The position numbers were made by a program, and so were the translations under genes. Below, in pieces: positions 24,480-32,993 of a stretch of DNA of 64,000 nucleotides. The notes beneath the pieces were generated by a model. The model saw nothing but the letters and a program-made list of their open reading frames with translations, ran no database searches and had not been told where the DNA came from. How positions within the stretch are numbered: position 1 is the stretch's first letter; every line of letters begins with the position of its first letter. This DNA comes from Streptomyces sp. NBC_00464 (GTDB taxonomy: Bacteria > Actinomycetota > Actinomycetes > Streptomycetales > Streptomycetaceae), in NCBI RefSeq assembly GCF_036013915.1, contig NZ_CP107899.1:3286001-3350000 (forward strand). Reading direction: 5' to 3'.

Positions 24480-24501
24480 TTCACGGATGTGAACGACGTT
24501 C
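24480..24501. promoter_or_regulatory. Two adjacent inverted repeats upstream of the beta-helix gene
   Basis: TTCAC-GGAT-GTGAA (24480-24493) is a perfect 5-4-5 dyad, directly overlapped by GAACG-A-CGTTC (24491-24501), a perfect 5-1-5 dyad. Both lie 24-45 bases upstream of the ATG. They look like operators for a catabolite-type (LacI, GntR) repressor; the regulator is not encoded next door. Confidence 0.5.
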
Positions 24502-24609
24502 ATATCTGCGTCGGCGGTGAGCATGCCACGAGCCCCGGGCATGGCGAAAGGCTCGTGCACAGGGGAATACTCAGGGCGGGACGGCCAGGGAACCGTCAGG
24601 CAGCAGGCG

Positions 24610-25137
24610 TCAGTTGGCGGGGCGCTCGGTCAGGTGAGTGAACGCTTCCAGGTTCCTCGTGGACTCGCCGCGCGACACCCGCCACGCGTACTCCTTGCGG
24701 ATCGCGCTCGCGAAACCGAGTTCGAGCAGCGGGTTGAAGGCGCCGTCGGCGGCCTCCAGGACCGCGCCGAACAGCCGGTCCAACTCCCCCGGCGTCACCA
24801 CGGAGAGCGGCAGCTTGCCGACGAGGTAGATGTCCCCGAGCGAGTCGATCGCGTAACTCACCCCGAAGAGGCGGAGGTTGTGCTCCAGCAGCCAGCGGTG
24901 CACCGCCGCGTCGTTCTCGTCGGGGTGCCGGATGACGAAGGCGTTGAGGGACAGCGCGTGCGTGCCGACGATGAGCGAGCAGGTGGTGGCGAGCTTGCGG
25001 GTGCCGGGCAGCTGCACGACGTAGTTGCCGGGCGCGGGGCTCTCCCAGTCGAGTCCGGCATCCTTCAGGGTCGCCTCGATGACCTGTGCGACCTGCGTGA
25101 CCTGCGGCGTCGCCGCTTCCTCGGGTACGTCAGCCAT
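24610..25137 (-). CDS. YbjN-domain protein
   Basis: 175 residues with a YbjN/type III secretion chaperone-like fold: VAQVIEATLKDAGLDWESPAPGNYVVQLPG, AFVIRHPDENDAAVHRWLLEHNLRL, FGVSYAIDSLGDIYLVGKLPLS. The molecular role is unknown. The gene sits 45 bp downstream of mshA, as in Mycobacterium (YbjN gene next to mshA) and other Streptomyces, and is probably cotranscribed with it. Confidence 0.85.
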   Translation of the reverse strand: MADVPEEAATPQVTQVAQVIEATLKDAGLDWESPAPGNYVVQLPGTRKLATTCSLIVGTHALSLNAFVIRHPDENDAAVHRWLLEHNLRLFGVSYAIDSLGDIYLVGKLPLSVVTPGELDRLFGAVLEAADGAFNPLLELGFASAIRKEYAWRVSRGESTRNLEAFTHLTERPAN

Positions 25138-25182
25138 GAAGCGAGCGTACGCCCGTCCGGCAGCGGGCTTCGTACCGCGGCC

Positions 25183-26547
25183 TCACCCGTGGTGCGCGCG
25201 CACCCGGCGGCGGTGGTCCTGCATGGCCTCGGTGTACACGTCCGCGGTCGCCGCCGCCGCCGTGTCCCAGCCGAAGCGCTGCGCGTGCGCGGCCGCCGCG
25301 CCGCCCATCCGCTCGACCAGCTCCGGCGCGAGGGCGAAGCGGTGGAGCGCCTGGGCGTACGCCTCCGGGTCGTGCCCGGGGATCAGGAAGCCGCTGACCT
25401 CGTCCCGTACCGCCACCGGCAGACCGCCCACGGCCGCCGCGACGACCGGGGTGCCGGCCGCCTGGGCCTCTATGGCGACCAGGCCGAAGGACTCGCTGTA
25501 CGAGGGCATGACCAGCACGGACGCGGCCCGGAACCAGTCGGCGAGCTGGTCCTGCCCGACCGGCGGGTGGAACCGTACGACGTCCGCGATGCCGAGCCGG
25601 GCGGCGAGCTTCTGCAGTCCCTCCGGCTTGGCGAGCCCGCTGCCGCTGGGTCCGCCGACGACCGGCACGACGATGCGGGAGCGCAGCGAGGGGTCCCGGT
25701 CCAGCAGGGCGGCGACGGCGCGCAGCAGCACGTCCGGGGCCTTCAGCGGCTGGATGCGGCCCGCGAAGAGCGGGATCAGGGCGTCCTGCGGCAGCCCGAG
25801 GCGCGCGCGGGCCGCGGCGCGTCCGTCGGCGGGGCGGAAGCGGTCCAGGTTGACGCCGGGATGGACGACGGCGACGGCGCCCGGATCGGCGTCGTAGAAG
25901 CGGACGAGCTCGTCCGCCTCCTCGGCGGTGTTGGCGATCAGCCGGTCGGAGGCGTGCACGATCTGGGTCTCGCCGATGACACGGGCGGCGGGCTCCGGGG
26001 TGTCGCCCGCGGCGAGCGCCGCGTTCTTGACCTTCGCCATGGTGTGCATGGCGTGGACGAGCGGGACGCCCCAGCGCTGTGCGGCCAGCCAGCCGACCTG
26101 GCCGGAGAGCCAGTAGTGGGAGTGGACCAGGTCGTAGTAGCCGGGGCGCTGGCCGGCCCACGCCTGCATCACGCCGTGCGTGAAGGCGCAGAGCTGGGCG
26201 GGCAGCTCCTCCTTGGCCAGACCCTCGTACGGCCCCGCGTCGACATGCCGGACCAGAACGCCGGGCGACATCTCGACGGCCGGCGGCAGCGCGCCGGTGG
26301 TGGCGCGGGTGAAGATCTCGACTTCGATGTTGATCGCGGCCAGCCGCTTGGCGAGCTCCACGATGTATACGTTCATGCCGCCCGCGTCGCCCGTCCCCGG
26401 CTGGTGCAGCGGGGAGGTGTGCACGGAGAGCATCGCGATCCGGCGCGGCTTGCGATGGCCGCCGGGGAAGGAGCCGGTGAAGCCTGCGGGGAACCTGAGA
26501 CGTGGTGCGACACGGCTACTGCCGAGCCGGGAGACGTACTGGCTCAC
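25183..26547 (-). CDS. mshA: D-inositol-3-phosphate N-acetylglucosaminyltransferase (mycothiol synthesis)
   Basis: 454 residues from GTG 26547, with GAGGAGG upstream. It is a GT4-family retaining glycosyltransferase: N-terminal [34 protein letters not shown], central [17 protein letters not shown], and C-terminal [28 protein letters not shown] with the donor-binding E-x7-E. The DAGGMNVY stretch is characteristic of MshA. It joins UDP-GlcNAc to 1-L-inositol-1-phosphate, the first committed step to mycothiol. A ~40-residue N-terminal extension precedes the fold. Confidence 0.94.
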   Translation of the reverse strand: MSQYVSRLGSSRVAPRLRFPAGFTGSFPGGHRKPRRIAMLSVHTSPLHQPGTGDAGGMNVYIVELAKRLAAINIEVEIFTRATTGALPPAVEMSPGVLVRHVDAGPYEGLAKEELPAQLCAFTHGVMQAWAGQRPGYYDLVHSHYWLSGQVGWLAAQRWGVPLVHAMHTMAKVKNAALAAGDTPEPAARVIGETQIVHASDRLIANTAEEADELVRFYDADPGAVAVVHPGVNLDRFRPADGRAAARARLGLPQDALIPLFAGRIQPLKAPDVLLRAVAALLDRDPSLRSRIVVPVVGGPSGSGLAKPEGLQKLAARLGIADVVRFHPPVGQDQLADWFRAASVLVMPSYSESFGLVAIEAQAAGTPVVAAAVGGLPVAVRDEVSGFLIPGHDPEAYAQALHRFALAPELVERMGGAAAAHAQRFGWDTAAAATADVYTEAMQDHRRRVRAHHG

Positions 26548-26744
26548 GTCGTCCGGTCCTCCTCACTCAGGGCACTGGTACCGACCCGCTCACGGGCATG
26601 GCACCGAAGGGGCACAGGGTCCCTTCGAAGGGCTGGAACAGTGGAACCCCTCCTTTCATTTCCGCTTTGCCAAATCATTACGGTGTGGATCCGGCGCGCC
26701 GCCGGGACCGCGCGCACACGGGTGAGGTCGTTACGCTCTGTGTC

Positions 26745-27521
26745 ATGCGTCCGATCGGCACCGCGACCCGCGGGACCACCAACCCGAACCGGCTGCGCCG
26801 CATGGACCGCTGGATCGCCGCCGCACACGGCCCCGCCCTGCGCCGCGCCGACGCCCCCGTGGCGGTCGACCTCGGGTACGGCGCCGCCCCCTGGACCGCC
26901 GTCGAGCTGCTGCAGCGCCTGCGCACCGCCGAACCGCGCACCAGCGTGGTCGGTATCGAGATCTCCCCGGAGCGCGTCGAGGCGGCGCTTCCGTACGAGC
27001 GCGAGGGGCTCACCTTCCGGCACGGCGGCTTCGAGATCCCGCTGCCCGTGCGGCCCGCGCTGATCCGGGCGGCGAACGTGCTGCGCCAGTACGACGAGGG
27101 CGAGGTGGCCGCCGTCTGGCAGCGGCTGTGTGGCCGGCTCGCCCCGGGCGGGCTGCTGGTGGAGGGCACCTGCGACGAGATCGGGCGCCGCCATGTGTGG
27201 GTGGCGCTGGGCCCGGAGGGGCCGCGCACGGTGACCTTCGCGACCCGGCTCGGCTCCCTGGACCGGCCGTCCGACCTCGCGGAGCGGCTGCCCAAGGCGT
27301 TGATCCACCGCAATGTGCCGGGCGAGCCCGTCCATGCGTTCCTGCGCGACTTCGACCGGGCCTGGGCGGCGGCAGCGCCGTACGCCTCACTGGGCGCCCG
27401 GCAGCGCTGGATCACGGCCGTGCGCGCCCTGTCGGGCGACTGGCCGCTGACGGACGGCGTACGGCGGTGGCGCCAGGGCGAAGTGACGGTGAAATGGTCG
27501 GCGCTGCGACCCGAGCGGTAG
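26745..27521 (+). CDS. Class I SAM-dependent methyltransferase (unknown substrate)
   Basis: 258 residues from ATG 26745. SAM motif I is VAVDLGYGAAPWTAVELLQRL, followed by VVGIEISPERVEAALPY and RLAPGGLLVEGTCDEIGRRHVW. The N-terminus (TRGTTNPNRLRRMDRWIAAAHGPALRRADAPV) is the same in mshA-linked homologues that I recall from other Streptomyces. The gene is divergent from mshA. The substrate is not known. Confidence 0.8.
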   Translation: MRPIGTATRGTTNPNRLRRMDRWIAAAHGPALRRADAPVAVDLGYGAAPWTAVELLQRLRTAEPRTSVVGIEISPERVEAALPYEREGLTFRHGGFEIPLPVRPALIRAANVLRQYDEGEVAAVWQRLCGRLAPGGLLVEGTCDEIGRRHVWVALGPEGPRTVTFATRLGSLDRPSDLAERLPKALIHRNVPGEPVHAFLRDFDRAWAAAAPYASLGARQRWITAVRALSGDWPLTDGVRRWRQGEVTVKWSALRPER

Positions 27522-27775
27522 CCCAACACGCGGCAAACAAGGTGAATTCCCCCGGCGCCGGGAACGTCGGCGCGGCATCGTTCGTCCCAGAAGAGGGGGC
27601 GAAGAAGGGGGCCGGATCGACGAAGCCGATCCGGAAGTGAGACGGGGACCCCACGAGCCTGCACAGATGTGTCTGCCTCTGTTGCTTTTCGGTAGGGCAT
27701 GGCACGATCTCGACGGCACCATAAGTTACTGACGGTAAATCAGATCCGTGGGGATCCGCTCGGAGGGGGAGCTTC

Positions 27776-28834
27776 GTGTACCGACGCCACTGTGCCGCTG
27801 CCGCGATCACTCTGGTCTGCGCGATGGCCGTACTGGCCTCGCCTGTTCAGGCCTTCGCGGCGCCCGCACCCCCTTCACCCGCCCCGGCCCCGTCGGGGAA
27901 GAAGACTCTCGAAGAGGTGCGCCAGGAGATCGACGGCCTCTACCGGGCCGCCGGGTCGGCCACGGACGCGTACAACCTCGCCGAGGAGAAGGCCAAGAAG
28001 CAGTCGGGCGAGATCGTCAAGCTGGCCCAGGCCATAGTCGAGGGCCAGGCGAAGATCGCCGAGCTCAAGGACAGGGCGGGCGCCCAGGCGCGCGACGAGT
28101 ACCGCAACGCCGGACTGCCGCCGGGCGCCCGGCTCATGCTCAGCGGCGACCCGCAGCTCTTCCTGGACGGGATCAGCCGGACCCGCCAGGGTCAGAAGGC
28201 CACCAAGGGCCTCCTGGGGGAAATGAACAGGACCCAGGAGGACTTGGAGACGTACACGCAGGACGCGAGCACCAACTGGACGAAGCTCGAAGCCAATCGC
28301 GTCAAGCAGGCCAAGGCCAAGAAGAAGATCAACGCGCAGATCGCGGCGGCGAAGAAGCTGGAGTCCCAGCTGGAGAAGAAGGAGCGCGCCCGGCTCCTCC
28401 AGCTTGAGCAGGAGGCGGAGTACAAGTCACAGACCGCCTGGCTGAGCTCCGGCGCGCTGAAGGAGATCAACCGCGAGGCGAGCGCGCGCGGCAAGAAGGC
28501 CGTGGCCTTCGCGACCGCCAAGATCGGCCTGCCGTACGTGTGGGGGGCCGAGGGCCCCAAGTCGTACGACTGCTCCGGGCTGACCTCGCAGGCCTGGGCG
28601 GCGGCCGGACGGCCCATCCCGCGCACCTCGCAGGAGCAGTGGCGGCAGCTGCCGCACATCGCGATCAAGGACATGCGGCCCGGGGACCTGATCATCTACC
28701 ACAGCGACGCCAGCCATGTCGGGATGTACATCGGCGACGGCGCGATCGTGCACGCCCCGCGCCCCGGCCGCAACGTCACGCTCGCCGGGGCGGGCTCGAT
28801 GGAGATCCTCGGAGTGGTCCGCCCGGACAAGTAA
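27776..28834 (+). CDS. Secreted NlpC/P60 peptidoglycan endopeptidase (C40)
   Basis: 352 residues from GTG 27776, with GGAGGGGGAG upstream. A signal peptide (residues ~1-29, ending AFA-APA) is followed by a Pro-rich linker. A long coiled coil spans roughly residues 45-230 and is rich in Lys, Glu and Gln. The C-terminal NlpC/P60 domain shows catalytic Cys in YDCSGLTSQAWAAAG, His in SHVGMYIGDG and the third residue His in IVHAPRPG. It resembles RipA-type D,L-endopeptidases that cut the peptidoglycan stem peptide during growth and division. A receiver-phosphatase gene follows 356 bp downstream. Confidence 0.92.
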   Translation: MYRRHCAAAAITLVCAMAVLASPVQAFAAPAPPSPAPAPSGKKTLEEVRQEIDGLYRAAGSATDAYNLAEEKAKKQSGEIVKLAQAIVEGQAKIAELKDRAGAQARDEYRNAGLPPGARLMLSGDPQLFLDGISRTRQGQKATKGLLGEMNRTQEDLETYTQDASTNWTKLEANRVKQAKAKKKINAQIAAAKKLESQLEKKERARLLQLEQEAEYKSQTAWLSSGALKEINREASARGKKAVAFATAKIGLPYVWGAEGPKSYDCSGLTSQAWAAAGRPIPRTSQEQWRQLPHIAIKDMRPGDLIIYHSDASHVGMYIGDGAIVHAPRPGRNVTLAGAGSMEILGVVRPDK

Positions 28835-29190
28835 CGGAACGAGTGACGGGCCGAGCAACCGGACGACCAATCGGACCGGCGACACGGCCCCTCCCCCGCC
28901 CGGCGATCCCGCGACGCGCACCCCGGACACTCCCCGCGGGCACCGGCGTGAGCGGCGCCACTTCGCCCAGGACTGCGGGCGTGACCTTTGTCATGCCGCC
29001 CCAGGGGCCTCGGGGCGGGCGCATCGCGCCTGATCCGTGACCTGACGCGGCATATGGCGGTGCATATGCCGGAGGCCGGGTGCAGTGCGGCATTCCGTTC
29101 CCGTAGCCCGTACCGCTATGGTCCCCGTCTGGCGGGTCGTCGATCGTCGTCCCGCCGCGCCCTCGGGGGGAGGGAAGGAAACCCGAACCG
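28835..29190. other. 356-bp gap between the NlpC gene and the phosphatase gene
   Basis: No convincing gene is present. The first part contains imperfect GACCGG/ACCGG repeats. A perfect 9-bp inverted repeat lies at 29048-29071. The region probably holds the promoter of the phosphatase gene. Confidence 0.4.
29048..29071. promoter_or_regulatory. 9-bp inverted repeat upstream of the receiver-phosphatase gene
   Basis: CGGCATATG at 29048-29056 and its perfect complement at 29063-29071, separated by 6 bases. It is 120 bp upstream of the start codon at 29191 and has the size and spacing of an operator dyad. Confidence 0.45.
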
Positions 29191-30558
29191 ATGCCCGTAC
29201 CCGTACCGCAGCAACGTGCCGTTCCCGCTGCGGAGGCCAGCAGTGGCACCGACCTCACCCTTCTGGTGATCGAGGACGACCCGGCGGGCACCTTCAGCGT
29301 CCCGGAGCTCTCCGCCGCCGCCGGCGCCCGGGTCCGTATCCGCTCCGCCCGCAATCTGACCGAGGCGGGCCGGCTCCTCACCGACGACGTGGACTGCATC
29401 CTGCTGGACCTGGCGCTGCCGTCCGGCACCGAGACGCGCGGCGACCGGGACGCGGAGGCCGACGGGCTCGCCACGCTCAAGCATGTCCTGCAGATCGCGC
29501 CCCGGCACGCCGTGCTCGCCCTCACGGCGGAGGACGACGCCGAGCTGGCCGCCGAGGCGGTACGGGTGGGGGCGCAGGACTACCTCTTCCGCGGCGAGCT
29601 GGACGGCCGGCTGCTCAGCCGCGCCATCCGCTACGCCGTCGAGCGCAAACGCGCCGACGTCACCCAGCACAAGCTCACCGAGTCCCGGCTGCGCGCCCAG
29701 GAGAACGCCCGCCTGGAACGCGGCCTGCTGCCCACCCCGCTGCTCGACGGATCCGATCTGCACTTCGCGGCCCGCTACCGCCCCGGCCGCAGCCGTGCGC
29801 TGCTCGGCGGCGACTTCTACGACACGGTCCGCACGCCCGACGGCACGGTGCACGTGATGATCGGCGACGTCTGCGGCCACGGACCGGACGAGGCGGCCCT
29901 CGGCGTCGAACTTCGCATCGCCTGGCGGGCATTGACACTGGCCGGACTCTGCGGCGACGAACTGCTCTCCACCCTCCAGCAGGTCCTGGAGCACGAACGG
30001 GAGAGCGAGGAGATCTTCGCGACGCTCTGCACCGTCGACATCGCCCCCGACGGCCGCCGCGCGGGCCTGTGCCTGGCAGGCCATCCCGCGCCGCTGATCG
30101 CCCGCCAGGGCCGGGCCGCGCATCTGCTTCCGTACGAGGACGGCGGCCCGGCGCTCGGCCTGCTGCCACGCGCCCGCTGGCCGCGCCGGCAGGTGGAACT
30201 GGGCGGCTCCTGGAGCCTGATGATGTACACGGACGGGCTGATCGAGGGCCGCGTCGGCAACGGCACACAGCGCCTCGGCCAGGACGGCATGGTCGCGATG
30301 ATCAACCGCCAGCTGTCCGAGGGCCTGACCGGCGAGGACCTCCTGGAGGCGGCGGTCGCGCACGTCCGCGAACTGAACGGCGGCGAACTCACCGACGACG
30401 TCGCGGTCCTGCTGCTCGACCGCGACCAGGACACGGCGCGCGACACAGCCCGCGACGCCACACGCCACCGCGCGCAGAACGGCGACCGGGGCCGGAGCAT
30501 CCCGCGCCCCCGCCCCGGACAGATCTCACCCGCAGGCGCTCAACGCCCGCCGTTGTAG
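29191..30558 (+). CDS. Response-regulator receiver fused to PP2C-type phosphatase (RsbU-like)
   Basis: 455 residues. The receiver domain (about 22-150) has LLVIEDDPAG, the phosphoacceptor Asp in VDCILLDLALPSG, and ALTAEDDAELAAEAVRVGAQDYLFRGELD. A short coiled linker (RLRAQENARLERGLLPTP) joins the PP2C/SpoIIE domain (about 190-410), with metal-binding Asp residues in LLGGDFYDTV, MIGDVCGHGPDEA, MMYTDGLIE and ELTDDVAVLLL. Such proteins dephosphorylate anti-sigma-factor antagonists. The C-terminal tail repeats RDTARDTARDATR. The gene overlaps the convergent DUF2516 gene by 19 bp. Confidence 0.9.
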   Translation: MPVPVPQQRAVPAAEASSGTDLTLLVIEDDPAGTFSVPELSAAAGARVRIRSARNLTEAGRLLTDDVDCILLDLALPSGTETRGDRDAEADGLATLKHVLQIAPRHAVLALTAEDDAELAAEAVRVGAQDYLFRGELDGRLLSRAIRYAVERKRADVTQHKLTESRLRAQENARLERGLLPTPLLDGSDLHFAARYRPGRSRALLGGDFYDTVRTPDGTVHVMIGDVCGHGPDEAALGVELRIAWRALTLAGLCGDELLSTLQQVLEHERESEEIFATLCTVDIAPDGRRAGLCLAGHPAPLIARQGRAAHLLPYEDGGPALGLLPRARWPRRQVELGGSWSLMMYTDGLIEGRVGNGTQRLGQDGMVAMINRQLSEGLTGEDLLEAAVAHVRELNGGELTDDVAVLLLDRDQDTARDTARDATRHRAQNGDRGRSIPRPRPGQISPAGAQRPPL

Positions 30559-30881
30559 GGCCCGTACGGCCCGTCGCTGCTGGAGCCACCGCGACGGCCA
30601 CGGCCGCCACCGCCCGAGACGGCCTTGAGCGCGGGCCGTACGTCCACGAAGAACACGATGGACGCGACCAGCCCGGCAAGCTGCACGAACAGCATGGGAA
30701 CCCAGAGGTTCACCACCACCGCAATGCCGAGGATGATCACCCAGAAGGACTTCTTCTGCTTGTCCGCGGCACGGTAGGCGTCCTCGCGGGCGATCGCGGC
30801 CATGATCAGGGCGACCACGGCGAGGACGAGCATGGCCGTGTAGATCAGCCCGAGGAGTGAGTTGAAGCCTTCGAGCAACAT
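30540..30881 (-). CDS. DUF2516-family small membrane protein
   Basis: 113 residues from ATG 30881 (MLLEGFNSLLGLIY). GTG 30890 is an alternative start, but AGGCGG is better placed for the ATG. Two to three hydrophobic segments (LLGLIYTAMLVLAVVALIMAAIA, FWVIILGIAVVVNLW, MLFVQLAGLVASIVFFVDV) are followed by a Gly/Ser-rich tail. The family is actinobacterial with unknown function. The block Xre-HbhA-like-this protein corresponds to Rv0474-Rv0476 of Mycobacterium tuberculosis as I recall it. Its 3' end overlaps the convergent phosphatase gene. Confidence 0.82.
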   Translation of the reverse strand: MLLEGFNSLLGLIYTAMLVLAVVALIMAAIAREDAYRAADKQKKSFWVIILGIAVVVNLWVPMLFVQLAGLVASIVFFVDVRPALKAVSGGGGRGRRGGSSSDGPYGPYNGGR

Positions 30882-30999
30882 GATGTGCACCGCCTAATGA
30901 GTGAGTGAGCGCCTCGCGGCCAAGGTACCGGGACAACGACCGGGGCACCTCGAAAGGTGCCCACCCGCCACCCCGGCACACCGGCCGGGCATCGCGCCG

Positions 31000-31626
31000 C
31001 TACTTGGCGGTGGGCGGCGTGGTCTTCTTCGCGGCGGGCTTGCGCGCGGGCGCCTTCTTGGCGGGCGCGGGCGACGGCTTGGCCTCCGCCCTGACGGTCT
31101 TGGGCGCGGGCTTGGCCGGCGCCGGCTTGGCGGCAGGCTTCGGGGCCGCCGCCGTCTCCGGCTTCGACTCCTTGCGCGGCTCGACGACGACGGCGATCTC
31201 GACGATCTCCTCGGCGGTCTCGCCCCGCCACGTCCGCACGGTCTGCTCGCCGCGCTCGGCGACCTTCTCGTACGTCTCCCGGGCCCTGACCGCGTACTCC
31301 GCGGCCACGCCGACACTGCGCAGCGCCAGGTCCTGCGCGCTCTCGCCGAGCTTCTTCAGGTCGGTGTCGAACGCCCCGATCACCTCGGTGACCTTGGCGG
31401 AGATGGTGGCCTGCGCCTCCTTGGCCTGCCCGGCCACCTTCTCCTGCACGGCCTTGGGGTCGGTGTTGCGCACTGCCTCGATGCGCTCCGGCGCCTCGGC
31501 GCGCAGCTGCTCGATCAGGGCCGGAACCTTCCGGGCCTGCTGCACGGCGAGATCGGCCGTGCCGGCGGCGAAGTAGAGGGGGGTCGGGTCGGTGAGGGTC
31601 TTACGCAGGTCATCGGTGATGGCCAT
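31000..31626 (-). CDS. HbhA-like heparin-binding haemagglutinin homologue
   Basis: 208 residues from ATG 31626, with GGGAGGACC upstream. Residues 1-130 are helical and coiled-coil prone (ADLAVQQARKVPALIEQLRAEAPERIEAV, VAEYAVRARETYEKVAERGEQTVRTW). The last ~65 residues are Lys/Ala/Pro-rich repeats (PAKKAPARKPAAKKT), the arrangement of mycobacterial HbhA, whose tail binds heparan sulfate and DNA. In Streptomyces a cell-surface or membrane-remodelling role is only inferred. It follows the Xre regulator gene by 27 bp in the same operon. Confidence 0.78.
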   Translation of the reverse strand: MAITDDLRKTLTDPTPLYFAAGTADLAVQQARKVPALIEQLRAEAPERIEAVRNTDPKAVQEKVAGQAKEAQATISAKVTEVIGAFDTDLKKLGESAQDLALRSVGVAAEYAVRARETYEKVAERGEQTVRTWRGETAEEIVEIAVVVEPRKESKPETAAAPKPAAKPAPAKPAPKTVRAEAKPSPAPAKKAPARKPAAKKTTPPTAK

Positions 31627-31653
31627 GACTGTGGTCCTCCCGGATCATCAGAC

Positions 31654-32133
31654 TCAGTGTGAGGGTTTTGAAGGCTTTGAACCTGTATCGGCAGCACTGC
31701 CACCGGCACTGAAGGGCGCATCCGCACCGGACGCACGCCCCTCGTCGTCCGCGGAGTCGTCCGCGGGGTCACCCACGGGCTCGTCCTCGAACCCGTTCTC
31801 CTTGCGGAAGGAGGCGTAGATCTGCAGCAGCACGCTCTTCTGCCGCTCGTTGATCGACGGATCGGCCAGAATCACCGCGCGCGTCTCCAGCTCCTCCCGC
31901 TCCCGCTCATCCAGGATCCCGGCCCGTACGTACAGGGTCTCGGCGGAGATCCGCAGCGCCTTGGCGACCTGCTGGAGGACCTCGGCACTGGGCTTGCGCA
32001 GCCCGCGCTCGATCTGGCTGAGATAGGGATTGGACACCCCGGCGGCATCGGCGAGCTGCCGCAGCGACAGCTGCGCGGTACGGCGCTGCTCGCGCAGGTA
32101 CTCGCCGAGATTGCCGACGTTGAGTGAGGCCAT
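31654..32133 (-). CDS. XRE-family transcriptional regulator
   Basis: 159 residues from ATG 32133. The HTH_3 domain spans residues ~8-65: LGEYLREQRRTAQLSLRQLADAAGVSNPYLSQIERGLRKPSAEVLQQVAKALRI. A helical segment (LDEREREELETRAVILADPSINERQKSVLLQIYASF) and an acidic, disordered tail follow. It resembles the Rv0474-type regulator upstream of hbhA. A perfect 12-bp inverted repeat 26 bp upstream of the start is a good autoregulatory operator. It is probably the first gene of the Xre-hbhA-DUF2516 operon. Confidence 0.85.
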   Translation of the reverse strand: MASLNVGNLGEYLREQRRTAQLSLRQLADAAGVSNPYLSQIERGLRKPSAEVLQQVAKALRISAETLYVRAGILDEREREELETRAVILADPSINERQKSVLLQIYASFRKENGFEDEPVGDPADDSADDEGRASGADAPFSAGGSAADTGSKPSKPSH

Positions 32134-32159
32134 GTACCGATACTGGACCCGCGTTGCTA

Positions 32160-32187
32160 ACTTTTGCAAGCAGACGCTTGCAAAAGT
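32160..32187. promoter_or_regulatory. Perfect 12-bp inverted repeat upstream of the Xre gene
   Basis: ACTTTTGCAAGC (32160-32171) and its exact complement (32176-32187) flank 4 bases. The dyad lies 27-54 bases upstream of the XRE start codon, in its promoter region. It is a likely operator for this regulator. Confidence 0.65.
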
Positions 32188-32345
32188 GTTCCGTACCACT
32201 CGGACGGGGCACTGTGACTCGTCACGCGGACTGTCGTGTCGGCACGCCAACTGTCACCCATCGCCCCACCCCGCCACGAAGGCGTCGCGGAGGCACCCCC
32301 GGGCGACTGCCATCGGCAGACGTAGTTCACAACATCTCTTTTGAA

Positions 32346-32356
32346 ACAACTGTTGT
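32346..32356. promoter_or_regulatory. ACAAC-T-GTTGT palindrome before the ArsR gene
   Basis: Perfect 5-1-5 dyad 20-30 bases upstream of ATG 32376, in an AT-rich stretch that would overlap the promoter. It is a candidate operator for the autoregulated ArsR-type repressor. Confidence 0.45.
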
Positions 32357-32375
32357 AGGTCTAGTCTCTGCGCCT

Positions 32376-32993
32376 ATGACCTCTTCGTCCGCGCCACCCG
32401 ACGAGCCCGCCACGGAACGGGACATCCAGCTCGACACAGCCAGGTTGCGCGTGCTCGCCCACCCGTTGCGCCTGAACGTGCTGGCCCTGCTGCGCCGGCG
32501 TGGTCCGTCCACGGCGACTCGGATCGCCGATGAGCTCGGTATCAACCCTGGTTCGGCGAGCTACCACCTGCGTCGCCTCGCGGCGGGCGGGCTCATCGTG
32601 GAAGTGCCGGACCGCGGCACGGGACGCGACAGATGGTGGAAGTCCGCACACCGCCAATCGATCCACGATCCGGCCGCCGAGCCCATGGAACAACGCGAAG
32701 CCGGACGCGCCTACGCGCATGCCGTCGTCCTCGCATCCATCGATCGTCTGCAGAAGGCCGCCCACGAGGTGCCGCTGCTTCCGGCAGAGTGGTACGAGGC
32801 CAGTGTGTACGGCGACTTCGCCCTGTGGCTGACTCCGGAGGACGTCGACCGGATGCGGGCCGAGATCTTCGACGTGATCTCCCGCTATCGGCACAGTGAG
32901 GCCGAAGCGCCGCAAGGGGCCTCCCCGGTATCGCTGCAGGTACAGGCGTTTCCGGTGCCCGGCACCGTGGATCTTGACGCGGGTGGCGTATGA
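32376..32993 (+). CDS. ArsR-like winged-helix regulator
   Basis: 205 residues. The winged-helix domain spans about 20-95: LRVLAHPLRLNVLALLRRRGPSTATRIADELGINPGSASYHLRRLAAGGLIVE. The C-terminal half (about 110-205) is helical and ends in a variable tail; no metal-binding cysteines are visible, so a small organic ligand is more likely. The stop overlaps the start of the MFS gene as ATGA (32990-32993), the common layout of a repressor cotranscribed with the exporter it controls. Confidence 0.85.
   Translation: MTSSSAPPDEPATERDIQLDTARLRVLAHPLRLNVLALLRRRGPSTATRIADELGINPGSASYHLRRLAAGGLIVEVPDRGTGRDRWWKSAHRQSIHDPAAEPMEQREAGRAYAHAVVLASIDRLQKAAHEVPLLPAEWYEASVYGDFALWLTPEDVDRMRAEIFDVISRYRHSEAEAPQGASPVSLQVQAFPVPGTVDLDAGGV

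Noticed and set aside
24517..27063. 848-residue plus-strand frame across ybjN and mshA
   Set aside because: It covers two well-supported minus-strand genes, has no recognisable domain and has antisense-type composition.
27522..27775. c-di-AMP (ydaO-type) riboswitch before the NlpC/P60 gene
   Set aside because: Cell-wall hydrolase genes in Streptomyces often carry one, but the conserved ydaO sequence blocks are not visible here.
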